From positions 124,001 to 188,000 of the forward strand of contig NZ_JAHLDV010000002.1 of assembly GCF_018861865.1 (NCBI RefSeq): a stretch of 64,000 nucleotides of DNA, written 5' to 3'. Source of the DNA: Clostridium frigoris (GTDB lineage Bacteria; Bacillota; Clostridia; Clostridiales; Clostridiaceae). Within the stretch, counting starts at the first letter, position 1, and every line of letters begins with the position of its first letter. A program made the position numbers and the translations under genes. Under the pieces are notes generated by a model. The model did no database searches and had not been told where the DNA came from. It saw only the letters and a list, made by a program, of their open reading frames with translations. Positions 43,637-53,071 of this stretch are shown here, one piece after another.

Positions 43637-44854
43637 ATGAAATATATCGTAGTACTCTGTGATGGAATGGCAGATTACCAAATTAAGGAGTTAGACAACA
43701 AAACACCTCTTCAATATGCGAGTACCCCTGCTATGGATTATATGGCAAAGCATGGTTTGCAGGGTTTGGTTAAAACTGTTCCTAAGGGGATGCCCGCAGG
43801 AAGCGATACAGCAAATATGACTGTTTTTGGATATGATACAGCTGTGTATTATAGTGGCCGTTCACCTTTCGAGGCAGCAAGTATGGGAGTGGAAATGTTA
43901 GATACAGATGTTACCTTTAGATGTAATTTGGTAACAGTGTCAGAAGACGAGCCATACGAGGAAAAGATTATGATTGATCATAGCTCAGATGAAATTACAA
44001 CGGAGGAGTCAACGGAGTTATTAAAAGCAGTAAGTGAGCATTTAAGCACTGAGGCTATAAAGTTTTATCCAGGGATTAGTTATAGGCACCTAATGATATG
44101 GGACAAGGGTCCTTACGAATGGACACTTACACCACCTCATGATATTCTAGGCCAAAAGGTAAAAGGTTATATGCCCAAAGGCATAGGTAGCGATATAATA
44201 GAAGCAATGACAAAGAAAAGCAGTAAATTTTTATCAAACCATGAAATAAATAAAAAGAGAATAGCAAGAGGTCTTAAACCAGCTAATTCAATATGGATTT
44301 GGGGAGAAGGAAAGAAACCACTCCTATCTAGCTTTTATAAAAAATATAATCTAAAAGGTTCAGTGATTTCTGCAGTTGATTTAGTAAAAGGAATTGGAAT
44401 GTGTGCAGGAATGGATATTATTGAGGTAGAAGGTGCCACTGGAAATATTCATACTAATTTTAAAGGTAAAGCAAAAGCTGCTGTTGAGGAATTGAAAAAG
44501 GGAAATGATTTTGTTTATGTTCATATTGAGGCTCCGGATGAATGTGGTCATAGATGTGAAATAGAAAATAAATATAAAGCTATAGAGCTTATAGATAAAC
44601 AGATAGTACAGGTTATTAAAGATGAGATGGAGAAGTTAGGCGAAGATTATAGAATGATAATACTTCCAGATCATCCAACCCCTTTATCTCTTAGGACACA
44701 TACAAGTGATCCTGTACCATTTTTAATATACCAAAGTAATGATGAAAAAGAAGATGGAAATGACACTTATAATGAATTTACGGCGAAAGAAACAGGTTTG
44801 TATTTTCCAGAAGGATATAAGTTAATGGATTATTTTATAAAAGGCGAAAAATAA
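43637..44854 (+). CDS. ApgM-like cofactor-independent phosphoglycerate mutase homologue, probable homoserine kinase
   Basis: A 405-residue alkaline-phosphatase-fold enzyme with KYIVVLCDGMADYQ at the start, KGMPAGSDTANMTVFGYD (metal-bound nucleophile Ser region), IEAPDECGHRCEIENK and LPDHPTPLSLRTHTSDPVPF, all metal-ligand motifs of the archaeal-type mutase. It sits directly before threonine synthase, in an operon where no GHMP-type ThrB is present. Homologues in this position in several anaerobes phosphorylate homoserine (family knowledge), so threonine synthesis is the likely role rather than glycolysis. AAAGGAG precedes the ATG. Under S-box control. The substrate assignment is inference. Confidence 0.85.
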   Translation: MKYIVVLCDGMADYQIKELDNKTPLQYASTPAMDYMAKHGLQGLVKTVPKGMPAGSDTANMTVFGYDTAVYYSGRSPFEAASMGVEMLDTDVTFRCNLVTVSEDEPYEEKIMIDHSSDEITTEESTELLKAVSEHLSTEAIKFYPGISYRHLMIWDKGPYEWTLTPPHDILGQKVKGYMPKGIGSDIIEAMTKKSSKFLSNHEINKKRIARGLKPANSIWIWGEGKKPLLSSFYKKYNLKGSVISAVDLVKGIGMCAGMDIIEVEGATGNIHTNFKGKAKAAVEELKKGNDFVYVHIEAPDECGHRCEIENKYKAIELIDKQIVQVIKDEMEKLGEDYRMIILPDHPTPLSLRTHTSDPVPFLIYQSNDEKEDGNDTYNEFTAKETGLYFPEGYKLMDYFIKGEK

Positions 44855-44916
44855 GAGCAACTAATATAAAAATTATAAATGTAATTACTAAAAGATAAAA
44901 TAGGAGGAATAATATT

Positions 44917-46407
44917 ATGGAGCAAATATATTATAAGAGTACTCGTGGGAATGAAAAATTAGTAAAATCAGCAGAAGCTATAGCAAGAGGACTTGGCGAA
45001 GATGGTGGACTTTTTGTACCAACATCAATTCCTAAACTTACTGCATCTCTTGAAGAATTAAAAGGAATGGATTATAAACAATTAGCATTTACTATAATGA
45101 GGGAATTTTTAACAGATTATGATGAAAAAGATTTATTAGAGTCAATTGATAAGGCATATGATGAAAAATTCGATACACCAGTTATTGCGCCACTAGCAAA
45201 ACATGGAGAAAATTATTTTCTAGAATTATATCATGGACCAACTCTAGCATTTAAGGATATGGCTTTATCAATCTTACCTTATTTATTAAAAAATGCAGTA
45301 AAGAAATTAAACATAAATAAAGAAATGGTTATTCTTACTGCAACATCTGGTGATACAGGTAAAGCCGCACTTGAGGGCTTTGCAAATGTGGAGGGAACAA
45401 AGATAATAGTATTTTTCCCACAAGAGGGTGTTAGCGAGATTCAAAAAAGGCAGATGTTAACGCAAACGGGGGATAATACATTTGTTATAGGAATTGAAGG
45501 AAATTTTGACGATGCTCAAAATGGAGTTAAGCAGATGCTTACAGATGATAGTCTTCTTAAAAGATTAGAAGCTAATAATAAGATGTTCTCATCAGCAAAT
45601 TCAATAAATATCGGAAGGTTAATACCTCAAGTTGTCTATTATTTTTATGCATATACTCAGCTTTGCAACAAGGGAGAGATAAATGTAGGGGAAGAGATAA
45701 ATTTCTGCGTTCCTACTGGAAACTTTGGAAATATATTAGCAGGATATTATGCAAAAAAGATGGGTCTTCCAATTAAAAAGTTAATTTGTGCTTCAAATGA
45801 AAATAAAGTTTTATATGATTTTATAAATACAGGTACATATGATAGGGTACGTGATTTTGTAATTACAATGTCTCCTTCAATGGATATATTAATTTCAAGT
45901 AACCTTGAAAGACTTTTATATGCTATTAGTGGGGAAAATACAACGAAGATAAAAGACCTTATGGACAAGCTTAAAAAAGATGGTAAATATGAAATAGACG
46001 ATAATATGAAAAAAGAGTTAAAGGACTTTTTCGGAGGATATGCAAGCGAAGAGGATACTGCGAATGCAATAACTGCAGTTTATAAAACTACTAATTATGT
46101 GATTGACACTCATACTGCAGTTTCTTATGCAGTTTATAAAAAGTATTTAGAAGAAACAAAAGATACAACAAAAACGGTTATTGTGTCTACTGCAAGTCCA
46201 TATAAATTTACACCAGATGTTATGAAATCAATAGATGCAAAATACACAGGTTTAAATGATTTTAAATTAATAAAGGAACTTAATAAATTAACAAAAGAGG
46301 ATATTCCAGTGGGTATTAAGGATTTAGAAACAAGACCTATACTTCACAAAATCGTCTGTGAAAAGAATGAAATGCAAATACAAATTGAAAAGATTCTTAA
46401 TATTTAA
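44917..46407 (+). CDS. thrC: Threonine synthase
   Basis: A 496-residue PLP enzyme converting phosphohomoserine to threonine. It has YYKSTRGNEK at the start, the PLP-binding Lys in GPTLAFKDMALSI (K113), TATSGDTGKAALEGF for substrate phosphate, FVIGIEGNFDDAQNGVK, and the phosphate-cradling VPTGNFGNILAGY. The length fits the longer class of ThrC. AGGAGG precedes ATG. It lies 62 bp after the ApgM-like gene. Confidence 0.95.
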   Translation: MEQIYYKSTRGNEKLVKSAEAIARGLGEDGGLFVPTSIPKLTASLEELKGMDYKQLAFTIMREFLTDYDEKDLLESIDKAYDEKFDTPVIAPLAKHGENYFLELYHGPTLAFKDMALSILPYLLKNAVKKLNINKEMVILTATSGDTGKAALEGFANVEGTKIIVFFPQEGVSEIQKRQMLTQTGDNTFVIGIEGNFDDAQNGVKQMLTDDSLLKRLEANNKMFSSANSINIGRLIPQVVYYFYAYTQLCNKGEINVGEEINFCVPTGNFGNILAGYYAKKMGLPIKKLICASNENKVLYDFINTGTYDRVRDFVITMSPSMDILISSNLERLLYAISGENTTKIKDLMDKLKKDGKYEIDDNMKKELKDFFGGYASEEDTANAITAVYKTTNYVIDTHTAVSYAVYKKYLEETKDTTKTVIVSTASPYKFTPDVMKSIDAKYTGLNDFKLIKELNKLTKEDIPVGIKDLETRPILHKIVCEKNEMQIQIEKILNI

Positions 46408-46496
46408 TGACTTTTTAGAACAAAATTTTTGATATTATAATAAATCAAAAGTTATTAAGTGTGCTTTATACAAGGGTTTAGGAAAGGAGAATTCAA

Positions 46497-47786
46497 ATGG
46501 AAAAGGTCAAAATAGCGATTTTAGGTTTTGGTAATGTAGGTACAGGCGTATGGAAAATATTGAATGAGAATAAAAAAGAAATTATGAAACGTTCAAATTA
46601 TGAAATAGAGGTTGCCAAAATACTTGTAAAAGACATAAATAAAAGCAGAAATATTGAAATAGCTCCTGGAATATTAACAGATAATATTGATGATATTATT
46701 AACGATGAGAGTATAAAGATAGTTGTTGAACTTATTGGTGGAAGTAGTGAGGCTAAGGATTATATGATACGTGCAATGAGAGCTAAAAAACATATTGTAA
46801 CTGCTAATAAATTAGTAATTGCAAACTGGGGTAAGGAATTATTTAAAATAGCTGACGCAGAAAATGTATTATTTTATTATGAGGCAAGTGTAGCTGGTGG
46901 AATTCCAATAATACGTGAAATTAATGAGAGTCTTACAGCAAATAGGATTGAGCAAATAATCGGAATTATAAATGGGACAACTAATTATATATTAAGTAAA
47001 ATGACTATAGATGGAAGTAGTTTTAATGAGGCATTAAAAGAGGCCCAAGAAAAGGGCTATGCTGAAGCTGACCCAACATCTGATGTTGATGGCTATGATG
47101 CCGTATATAAACTTGCGATAATGTCTTCATTAGCCTTTGGGACTGAAGTGAATCATGATTGTGTTTATAGAGAAGGAATAAGAAACATAAGTGCAGTTGA
47201 CATAGAATACGCTAAAAAATTTGGCTATACTATAAAACTTTTAGCAATAGCAAAGGAGAAAGATAACAAGTTAGAGTTAAGAGTACATCCAACACTAGTT
47301 CCGTCGTCTCATCCTATGGCAAATGTAAATGATGCTTATAATGCAATTATGATAAAAGGGAATGCAGTTGGAGAGTTAATGCTGTACGGAAAAGGAGCAG
47401 GAGATCTTCCAACAGGAAGTGCAGTTGTGGGAGATATAATATCAATACTTAGAAATAATGTAAAACCAGCTGATACAATGGGAGAAGTTGGAGTAGTTGA
47501 GTTTAAAGAAGTGAAAAAAGCTCAGGAAAATGAATCTGAATTCTATATAAGACTTGATTTTAAGGATAAAGCAGGGGTTCTAGGAGATACAGCAAATATA
47601 TTTGGAGAAAACAATGTTAGTATTGTATCAATTACTCAAGATGTAGAGCGTGGTGATCATTCCTCGCTTGCATTTATAACACATATAAGTGCAGAAAAGA
47701 ACATCAGAAATTCACTTAATAAAATAATACAATTAGATAACGTAAACAATGTGGAAAGTATAATAAGAATAGAATCATTTAATTAG
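46497..47786 (+). CDS. hom: Homoserine dehydrogenase, copy 2
   Basis: A 429-residue enzyme with the same layout as copy 1 at 29434: NAD(P) loop GFGNVGTGVW, active site YYEASVAGGIPIIREI, EADPTSDVDGYDAVYKLA and a C-terminal ACT domain. The catalytic two-thirds are nearly the same as copy 1, while the linker before ACT (GEVGVVEFKEVKKAQEN) and parts of ACT differ. It lies last in the S-box operon, so SAM level sets its expression, whereas copy 1 goes with aspartate kinase. AAAGGAGA precedes the ATG. Confidence 0.95.
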   Translation: MEKVKIAILGFGNVGTGVWKILNENKKEIMKRSNYEIEVAKILVKDINKSRNIEIAPGILTDNIDDIINDESIKIVVELIGGSSEAKDYMIRAMRAKKHIVTANKLVIANWGKELFKIADAENVLFYYEASVAGGIPIIREINESLTANRIEQIIGIINGTTNYILSKMTIDGSSFNEALKEAQEKGYAEADPTSDVDGYDAVYKLAIMSSLAFGTEVNHDCVYREGIRNISAVDIEYAKKFGYTIKLLAIAKEKDNKLELRVHPTLVPSSHPMANVNDAYNAIMIKGNAVGELMLYGKGAGDLPTGSAVVGDIISILRNNVKPADTMGEVGVVEFKEVKKAQENESEFYIRLDFKDKAGVLGDTANIFGENNVSIVSITQDVERGDHSSLAFITHISAEKNIRNSLNKIIQLDNVNNVESIIRIESFN

Positions 47787-47805
47787 ATTTTATTTTGAGT
47801 AAAAT

Positions 47806-47850
47806 AAATCCTCCTACAAATGATATATACATCATTTGTAGGAGGATTTT
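47806..47850. terminator. Bidirectional terminator between hom copy 2 and the GtrB-like gene
   Basis: A 19-bp perfect stem (47806-47824 with 47831-47849) with A-rich 5' and T-rich 3' sides, placed between convergent genes. Confidence 0.92.
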
Positions 47851-47866
47851 GAAATGGGAGGTCTAA

Positions 47867-48895
47867 TTAATTACTTACTGCCTCGCCTTTTGAAGTGATT
47901 TTTAGATCGTATATTTCAGGAGATCTATTTCCTTTAAAAGTTACACTGTTTTTAAGTTCATTATAGCTTACAGTATTTTCGACTATATATAAAGGTCTGT
48001 TTTTGCTTTCATCGGAAATTCTTCCAATATATTGACCCATTATAGCCATAAAGCAGAACATTAGTCCAAACATCATTAATGAAATTGAAAGAATTAAGCC
48101 TAAGTTTAATATAGCGCCTTTATTAATCATCGAGGTTATTATAGTAATAATTAATAAAACAGTACCTATTAGGCCAGTAAATGCTCCAAAGTAGCCAGCA
48201 AATACTAATGGTTTATAAGAAAAAGAAGTTATTCCGTCAAAAGCTAATGTAAACATTTTTTTGAGAGAATATTTTGTTTCGCCAGCAAATCTTTCTTTAC
48301 GAACAAATTCTACAAATGTTTGTTTAAACCCGAGCCAACTAACTAGGCCTCTTATATATCTGTTCTTTTCTGGCAATGAGTTCAGAGCATCACATACTTT
48401 TCTGTCGATAAGTCTAAAATCACCAGTATCAACTGGTATATCTATACTTGTCATGCTTTTTAACAATCTATAGTAGACAGTAGATGTGAATTTTTTGAAA
48501 AAAGTTTCGCCAACTCTTTTGACTCTTTTACCATATACGACATCGTAACCTTCCTTCCATTTTGCAATCATGTCTATCATAGCTTCAGGAGGATCTTGAA
48601 GATCGGCATCTATTACAATAACAGCATCACCTATTGACTGATTCATTCCAGCAGTTATGGCAGCTTGATGTCCAAAATTTCTTGAAAAATTTATAAGCTT
48701 TATATTTTTATCTGCTCTACATATATTTTCTGTTTTATTTCTTGTCGCATCGTGGCTTCCATCATTTACAAATATAATTTCATATTTTTCGTTTGTACTA
48801 TCCATAACAGATTTTAATCTTTTGTAACTCTCGTCTATAACTAGTTCTTCATTATATAAAGGCACTACTACTGAATAAATAATTCTATTACTCAT
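47867..48895 (-). CDS. GtrB/DPM1-like membrane glycosyltransferase (GT2)
   Basis: ATG 48895 is preferred (MSNRIIYSVVVPLYNEE) because GGAGGG lies 10 bases before it; a longer frame begins at 48988. The 342-residue product has a GT2 domain (about 1-230) with VVPLYNEELVIDESY, FVNDGSHDATR, VIDADLQDPPE (metal-binding DXD) and the QxxRW-like area. Two C-terminal membrane helices (about 235-255 and 265-290) follow. Such proteins transfer glucose or another sugar from UDP-sugar to undecaprenyl phosphate for extracytoplasmic glycosylation. GT-C enzymes that use such donors are encoded at 54.6-58.2 kb, and a matching operator is shared with one of them. Confidence 0.88.
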   Translation of the reverse strand: MSNRIIYSVVVPLYNEELVIDESYKRLKSVMDSTNEKYEIIFVNDGSHDATRNKTENICRADKNIKLINFSRNFGHQAAITAGMNQSIGDAVIVIDADLQDPPEAMIDMIAKWKEGYDVVYGKRVKRVGETFFKKFTSTVYYRLLKSMTSIDIPVDTGDFRLIDRKVCDALNSLPEKNRYIRGLVSWLGFKQTFVEFVRKERFAGETKYSLKKMFTLAFDGITSFSYKPLVFAGYFGAFTGLIGTVLLIITIITSMINKGAILNLGLILSISLMMFGLMFCFMAIMGQYIGRISDESKNRPLYIVENTVSYNELKNSVTFKGNRSPEIYDLKITSKGEAVSN

Positions 48896-48980
48896 TACTA
48901 TCATTCCCTCCGAATTAATTTTTTTAATCAACTTTAAATGTTTCTCTATAATTAAAATTATAAGGGGAAATTGTAGCATC

Positions 48981-49011
48981 AGTATCAAATCAATATGTGA
49001 ACTTTATGTGA
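48981..49011 (-). promoter_or_regulatory. Response-regulator-type direct repeat upstream of the GtrB-like gene
   Basis: On the minus strand two copies of TCACATA start 11 bp apart (49011-49005 and 49000-48994), followed after a short spacer by ATTTGATACT. That gives PhoB-like half-sites placed in front of a -10-like TGATACT. Nearly the same block occurs at 58399-58428 ahead of the GT39 gene. It lies about 90-115 bp upstream of the start codon. Confidence 0.6.
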
Positions 49012-49043
49012 TATTCCTATATAAGCATTGTTTATTATTAAAC

Positions 49044-49073
49044 AAAAAGGCTGCCTATAACAGGCAACCTTTT
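49044..49073 (-). terminator. Terminator of the collagen-like gene
   Basis: On the minus strand AAAAGGTTGCCT pairs with AGGCAGCCTTTTT with one mismatch, ending in T residues. It lies 55 bp after the stop codon. Confidence 0.85.
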
Positions 49074-49127
49074 AAGGTAATGAAATTATTTTATAATTTG
49101 TTATTTTTGAAACTAAATTAAACTTTA

Positions 49128-50315
<1,188 letters not shown>

Positions 50316-50419
50316 TATTAGACACCTTCCTCATTGATAATACTTTATTTATTTAAAATATTTTATTTTCTTTTATTAAAATGCTTGTACTCTTTTATAG
50401 GAAGCTTGTACTTTCCATA

Positions 50420-50446
50420 CATAGTATGCTGATACTTTATTTTTGT
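50420..50446 (-). promoter_or_regulatory. Candidate sigma-K promoter for the collagen-like gene
   Basis: On the minus strand CATACTATG (50428-50420) resembles the sigma-K -10 CATANNNTA, with the AC of the -35 16 bases upstream (50446-50445). Late mother-cell expression would suit a spore-surface protein. The -35 is only two bases, so chance is possible. The rest of 50316-50541 holds only AT-rich leader and two GCTTGTACT copies. Confidence 0.4.
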
Positions 50447-50541
50447 GTTAAACAGATATAGTAAGAATTTAATCAATTTAAAAAAATATAGATTAAAATA
50501 CAATCTATATTTCTAAACTATGAAAAATGAAATAAATAAGT

Positions 50542-51627
50542 TTATAAGCTATCTAAATATATTTTATGATTATTCAATAATCTTTCATCATTAGGTGAAA
50601 GATTAATCGCAAGCTGCGAAAATTCTGTTGCTTTATCTAGCATGTTTAAATGGTAACAGCCTAAAGCGGCCAAATCATAAGGTGTATAGTCCCAAGCATT
50701 TGCATCGTTAGCAAAGTCAAATGATTTCTCTTTGATTTTTAATGCTTCAGTTGCATAATAATAAACACTAGACCAATCTTCCTCTTTGTATGCTAGTAAA
50801 GATAGATCTATATAGGGTTCTCTTGATAAAATAGATTCACTTATCGCTTTATGAAACCATTTTTTAGCATTTAAAATTTCACCCTTTTCAGAATATGATT
50901 TTCCAATAAATCTCATGGAAGAGGATCTTTCATCTTCCCAAGTTGAGGTCGGTAGTGATAAATACTCTTTTAAGGTTAAAATGCAATCATCCCAGTTATT
51001 AGCAAACATATATTCGCGGCCAAGATAATACAAATTTCTACTACTGTTAGGGTTTTCTTCCACCGCCAATTTTAGTAATGGAAGATTTAAACTTCTATTT
51101 TTGCTAATGTCAGGATAATGATTGTAAACTAGTCCCTTAATATATACTTGAGTTTCTTCACCCTCTCCTATATATTCTAAAATTTCATGTGTTGGATATA
51201 TCCATTTATAACCATGCCTTGAGTGGATTCTTGACCAGGTATATTGAACTGCTGGTGTACCATCAGTATTAATGCTCCAATTATATAGATATGATCCTCT
51301 TGTGGTTTCTTTTGTCCATGCATTTTCTAAATGCTCTCTCCAGCCATCCTCAATTACATCATCAAGATCTGAGGAAACACATATATCCATATATTCTGGA
51401 ATGAATTTTAAACATTCATTTCTTGAGTAATCAAATCGAAATGGAGTAACATTTATAGAATAAACAACAGCACCTCTTTCTTTTAGCTTATTAATTGTAT
51501 CATCGGTAGAACCTGTATCTACAACTATAACAACATCAGCGTTACTAACATGATCCATAAAGCGGTCAACGAACTGTTCTTCATTTTTACATATTGCATA
51601 TACGCAAACTTTATATTTACCATTCAT
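50542..51627 (-). CDS. GT2 glycosyltransferase with TPR-like C-terminus
   Basis: A 361-residue cytosolic protein with AGGAGG before the ATG. The N-terminal GT2 domain (about 1-190) has YAICKNEEQFVDRFMDHV, VVIVVDTGSTDDTI and SSDLDDVIEDGWRE (acidic metal site). The C-terminal half (about 190-361) is a set of TPR-like helix pairs (NSSRNLYYLGREYMFANNW; LAALGCYHLNMLDKATEFSQ). Homologues of this type glycosylate spore or surface proteins. Its position just upstream of the collagen-like gene, and a similar sigma-K-like promoter, suggest that it glycosylates that protein (inference). Confidence 0.82.
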   Translation of the reverse strand: MNGKYKVCVYAICKNEEQFVDRFMDHVSNADVVIVVDTGSTDDTINKLKERGAVVYSINVTPFRFDYSRNECLKFIPEYMDICVSSDLDDVIEDGWREHLENAWTKETTRGSYLYNWSINTDGTPAVQYTWSRIHSRHGYKWIYPTHEILEYIGEGEETQVYIKGLVYNHYPDISKNRSLNLPLLKLAVEENPNSSRNLYYLGREYMFANNWDDCILTLKEYLSLPTSTWEDERSSSMRFIGKSYSEKGEILNAKKWFHKAISESILSREPYIDLSLLAYKEEDWSSVYYYATEALKIKEKSFDFANDANAWDYTPYDLAALGCYHLNMLDKATEFSQLAINLSPNDERLLNNHKIYLDSL

Positions 51628-51666
51628 GTAAAAGCCTCCTAATAAACAAGTATTTATGACACATTA

Positions 51667-51694
51667 CATTATATGGTCAAAAATAATTATGGGT
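51667..51694 (-). promoter_or_regulatory. Candidate sigma-K promoter for the TPR glycosyltransferase
   Basis: On the minus strand CATATAATG (51675-51667) with an AC 17 bases upstream (51694-51693). The -10 closely resembles the one before the collagen-like gene. TATAAT within it is also a sigma-A -10, but no matching -35 is seen. Confidence 0.35.
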
Positions 51695-51738
51695 TACATA
51701 GAATAGTTCATAGTAGAATAATCATTATGAATTATGAT

Positions 51739-51796
51739 TATTCTCAAAAAGAAAAAACAAACAATAAATTATTGATTGTTCTTTATTTTTGAGAAT
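51739..51796 (-). terminator. Long hairpin downstream of the FlxA-like gene
   Basis: ATTCTCAAAAA (51739 onward) pairs with TTTTTGAGAAT (51786-51796), and an inner AACAAACAAT/ATTGATTGTT pair extends it. It lies immediately after the ancestral stop of the FlxA-like frame. Confidence 0.7.
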
Positions 51797-51920
51797 ATGC
51801 TTATTAAGCATAAACATCAAGAATATTATTGCTAGTAGATTTAGTGGATTTTGTTGAAGTGCTTTTCAAAAGGTCTAGACTACTATTGCTAGTTTTCGAT
51901 GATTGCTCCGTACTTGATGT

Positions 51921-52160
51921 TTAATCTGTTTTTACAGATTGCTTTTGAGTGATTTGAGCTTGAACTTGTTGTATTTTAGCTTCTATCACGGAAGTTTTAG
52001 CTGCTTTTGTTTTTGCATCATCCTTACTTGAACTTTCTGCACTCAATTGTGAATTAAGAGACGTTAGTTGTGATTTGAGTGAACTTACATCACTGCTACT
52101 ACTGCTTGTAGTACCTGTACTGCTTGTTGTTGCAGTTGATGAAACTAATGAAATACTCAT
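51921..52160 (-). CDS. FlxA-like small coiled-coil protein, shortened by an internal stop
   Basis: A 79-residue protein with a Ser/Thr-rich N-terminus and a Gln/Ser coiled coil (SSLKSQLTSLNSQLS; EAKIQQVQAQITQKQ) like FlxA-family proteins; GGAGGGTA precedes the ATG. After the TAA at 51921-51923 the same frame stays open down to TAA at 51804. It continues TSSTEQSSKTSNSSLDLLKS and ends NNILDVYA, in the same Ser/Thr/Lys-rich style. The original protein was thus about 118 residues. Function unknown. Confidence 0.6.
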   Translation of the reverse strand: MSISLVSSTATTSSTGTTSSSSSDVSSLKSQLTSLNSQLSAESSSKDDAKTKAAKTSVIEAKIQQVQAQITQKQSVKTD

Positions 52161-52237
52161 ATTTACCCTCCTTTACTGTGCTCTGCATTTATTTACCTAT
52201 TACTATTATCGTATCATTACATGCTTTAGTATAGTCA

Positions 52238-52259
52238 AATACTGTGGCAATACTGTGGC
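52238..52259. repeat. Tandem 11-bp repeat, likely response-regulator operator
   Basis: AATACTGTGGC occurs twice head to tail (52238-52248, 52249-52259). One-helical-turn spacing is typical of OmpR/PhoB-type binding sites. It lies between the divergent FlxA-like and response regulator genes, 78 bp before the latter. Confidence 0.55.
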
Positions 52260-52336
52260 AAATATAAATGAAAATTAATTTAAAATAACATTCTTGTATA
52301 CATATGGTAAAATATAAATTGAGGTGAACTAAATTC

Positions 52337-53071
52337 ATGAATAAAAAGCTGATATATATTGCTGATGATGAAATAAATATTTGTAATATTATAAAATCAT
52401 TTCTTGTTAAAGCTGGGTTTGAAGTAGAAATATTTAAGGATGGGCGTGCCATTCTTGAAGCCTTCAATGCGAGGCAGGCGGACATGCTTATAATAGATAT
52501 CATGATGCCTGAAATAGACGGTTATTCTCTTTGCTTGCAAATAAGACCTATTAGCTCTGTACCAATAATAATTGTATCTGCAAAAGATACAGAGCCTGAT
52601 AAGATAGTAGGACTTACTTTAGGTTGTGATGATTATCTTACTAAACCTTTTAGCCCACTTGAACTTATTGCTAGGGTTAACAGCATTTTTAGAAGAATAA
52701 AATTGGATACAAATCATAGTATAGGAAATAAAATTACTAAAATTTATGATGTTACAATAAATCTTGATACTAAACAAGCGGAGGTTAAAGATAAGGCAAT
52801 AGGTTTTACAGGAATGGAGTTATCTTTGTTTTATTATCTCGTAAATAATAAAAATAGAGCAATTAGTCGTAGTGAATTACTAGATAAAGTTTGGGGTTTT
52901 GAAAATGAGGTTGAGACTCGTGCCACTGATGATATGATAAAAAGAATAAGAAAAAAGTTAATAGATGCTGGATCAATTCTTAAAATAGATACAATATGGG
53001 GATTTGGGTTTACCATAAAAGATAAGGAAGGTTGTTATGAAGAGGAACACAATAAAATGGAAAATATTTAA
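52337..53071 (+). CDS. OmpR-family response regulator
   Basis: A 244-residue regulator. The receiver domain (about 1-118) has IYIADDE, the phospho-acceptor in DMLIIDIMMPEIDGYS and the Lys in DDYLTKPFSP. The winged-helix DNA-binding domain (about 130-230) has FTGMELSLFYYLVNNKNRAI and KIDTIWGFGFTI. Ribosome site GAGGTGA. The kinase gene begins 35 bp inside its end, so the two are coupled. A tandem 11-bp repeat upstream may be its own binding site. Confidence 0.92.
   Translation: MNKKLIYIADDEINICNIIKSFLVKAGFEVEIFKDGRAILEAFNARQADMLIIDIMMPEIDGYSLCLQIRPISSVPIIIVSAKDTEPDKIVGLTLGCDDYLTKPFSPLELIARVNSIFRRIKLDTNHSIGNKITKIYDVTINLDTKQAEVKDKAIGFTGMELSLFYYLVNNKNRAISRSELLDKVWGFENEVETRATDDMIKRIRKKLIDAGSILKIDTIWGFGFTIKDKEGCYEEEHNKMENI

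Noticed and set aside
46408-46496. Hairpin between thrC and hom copy 2 as a terminator
   Set aside because: TTTTGAT/ATCAAAA can pair, but no T run follows and the genes belong to one pathway; treated as ordinary operon spacing.
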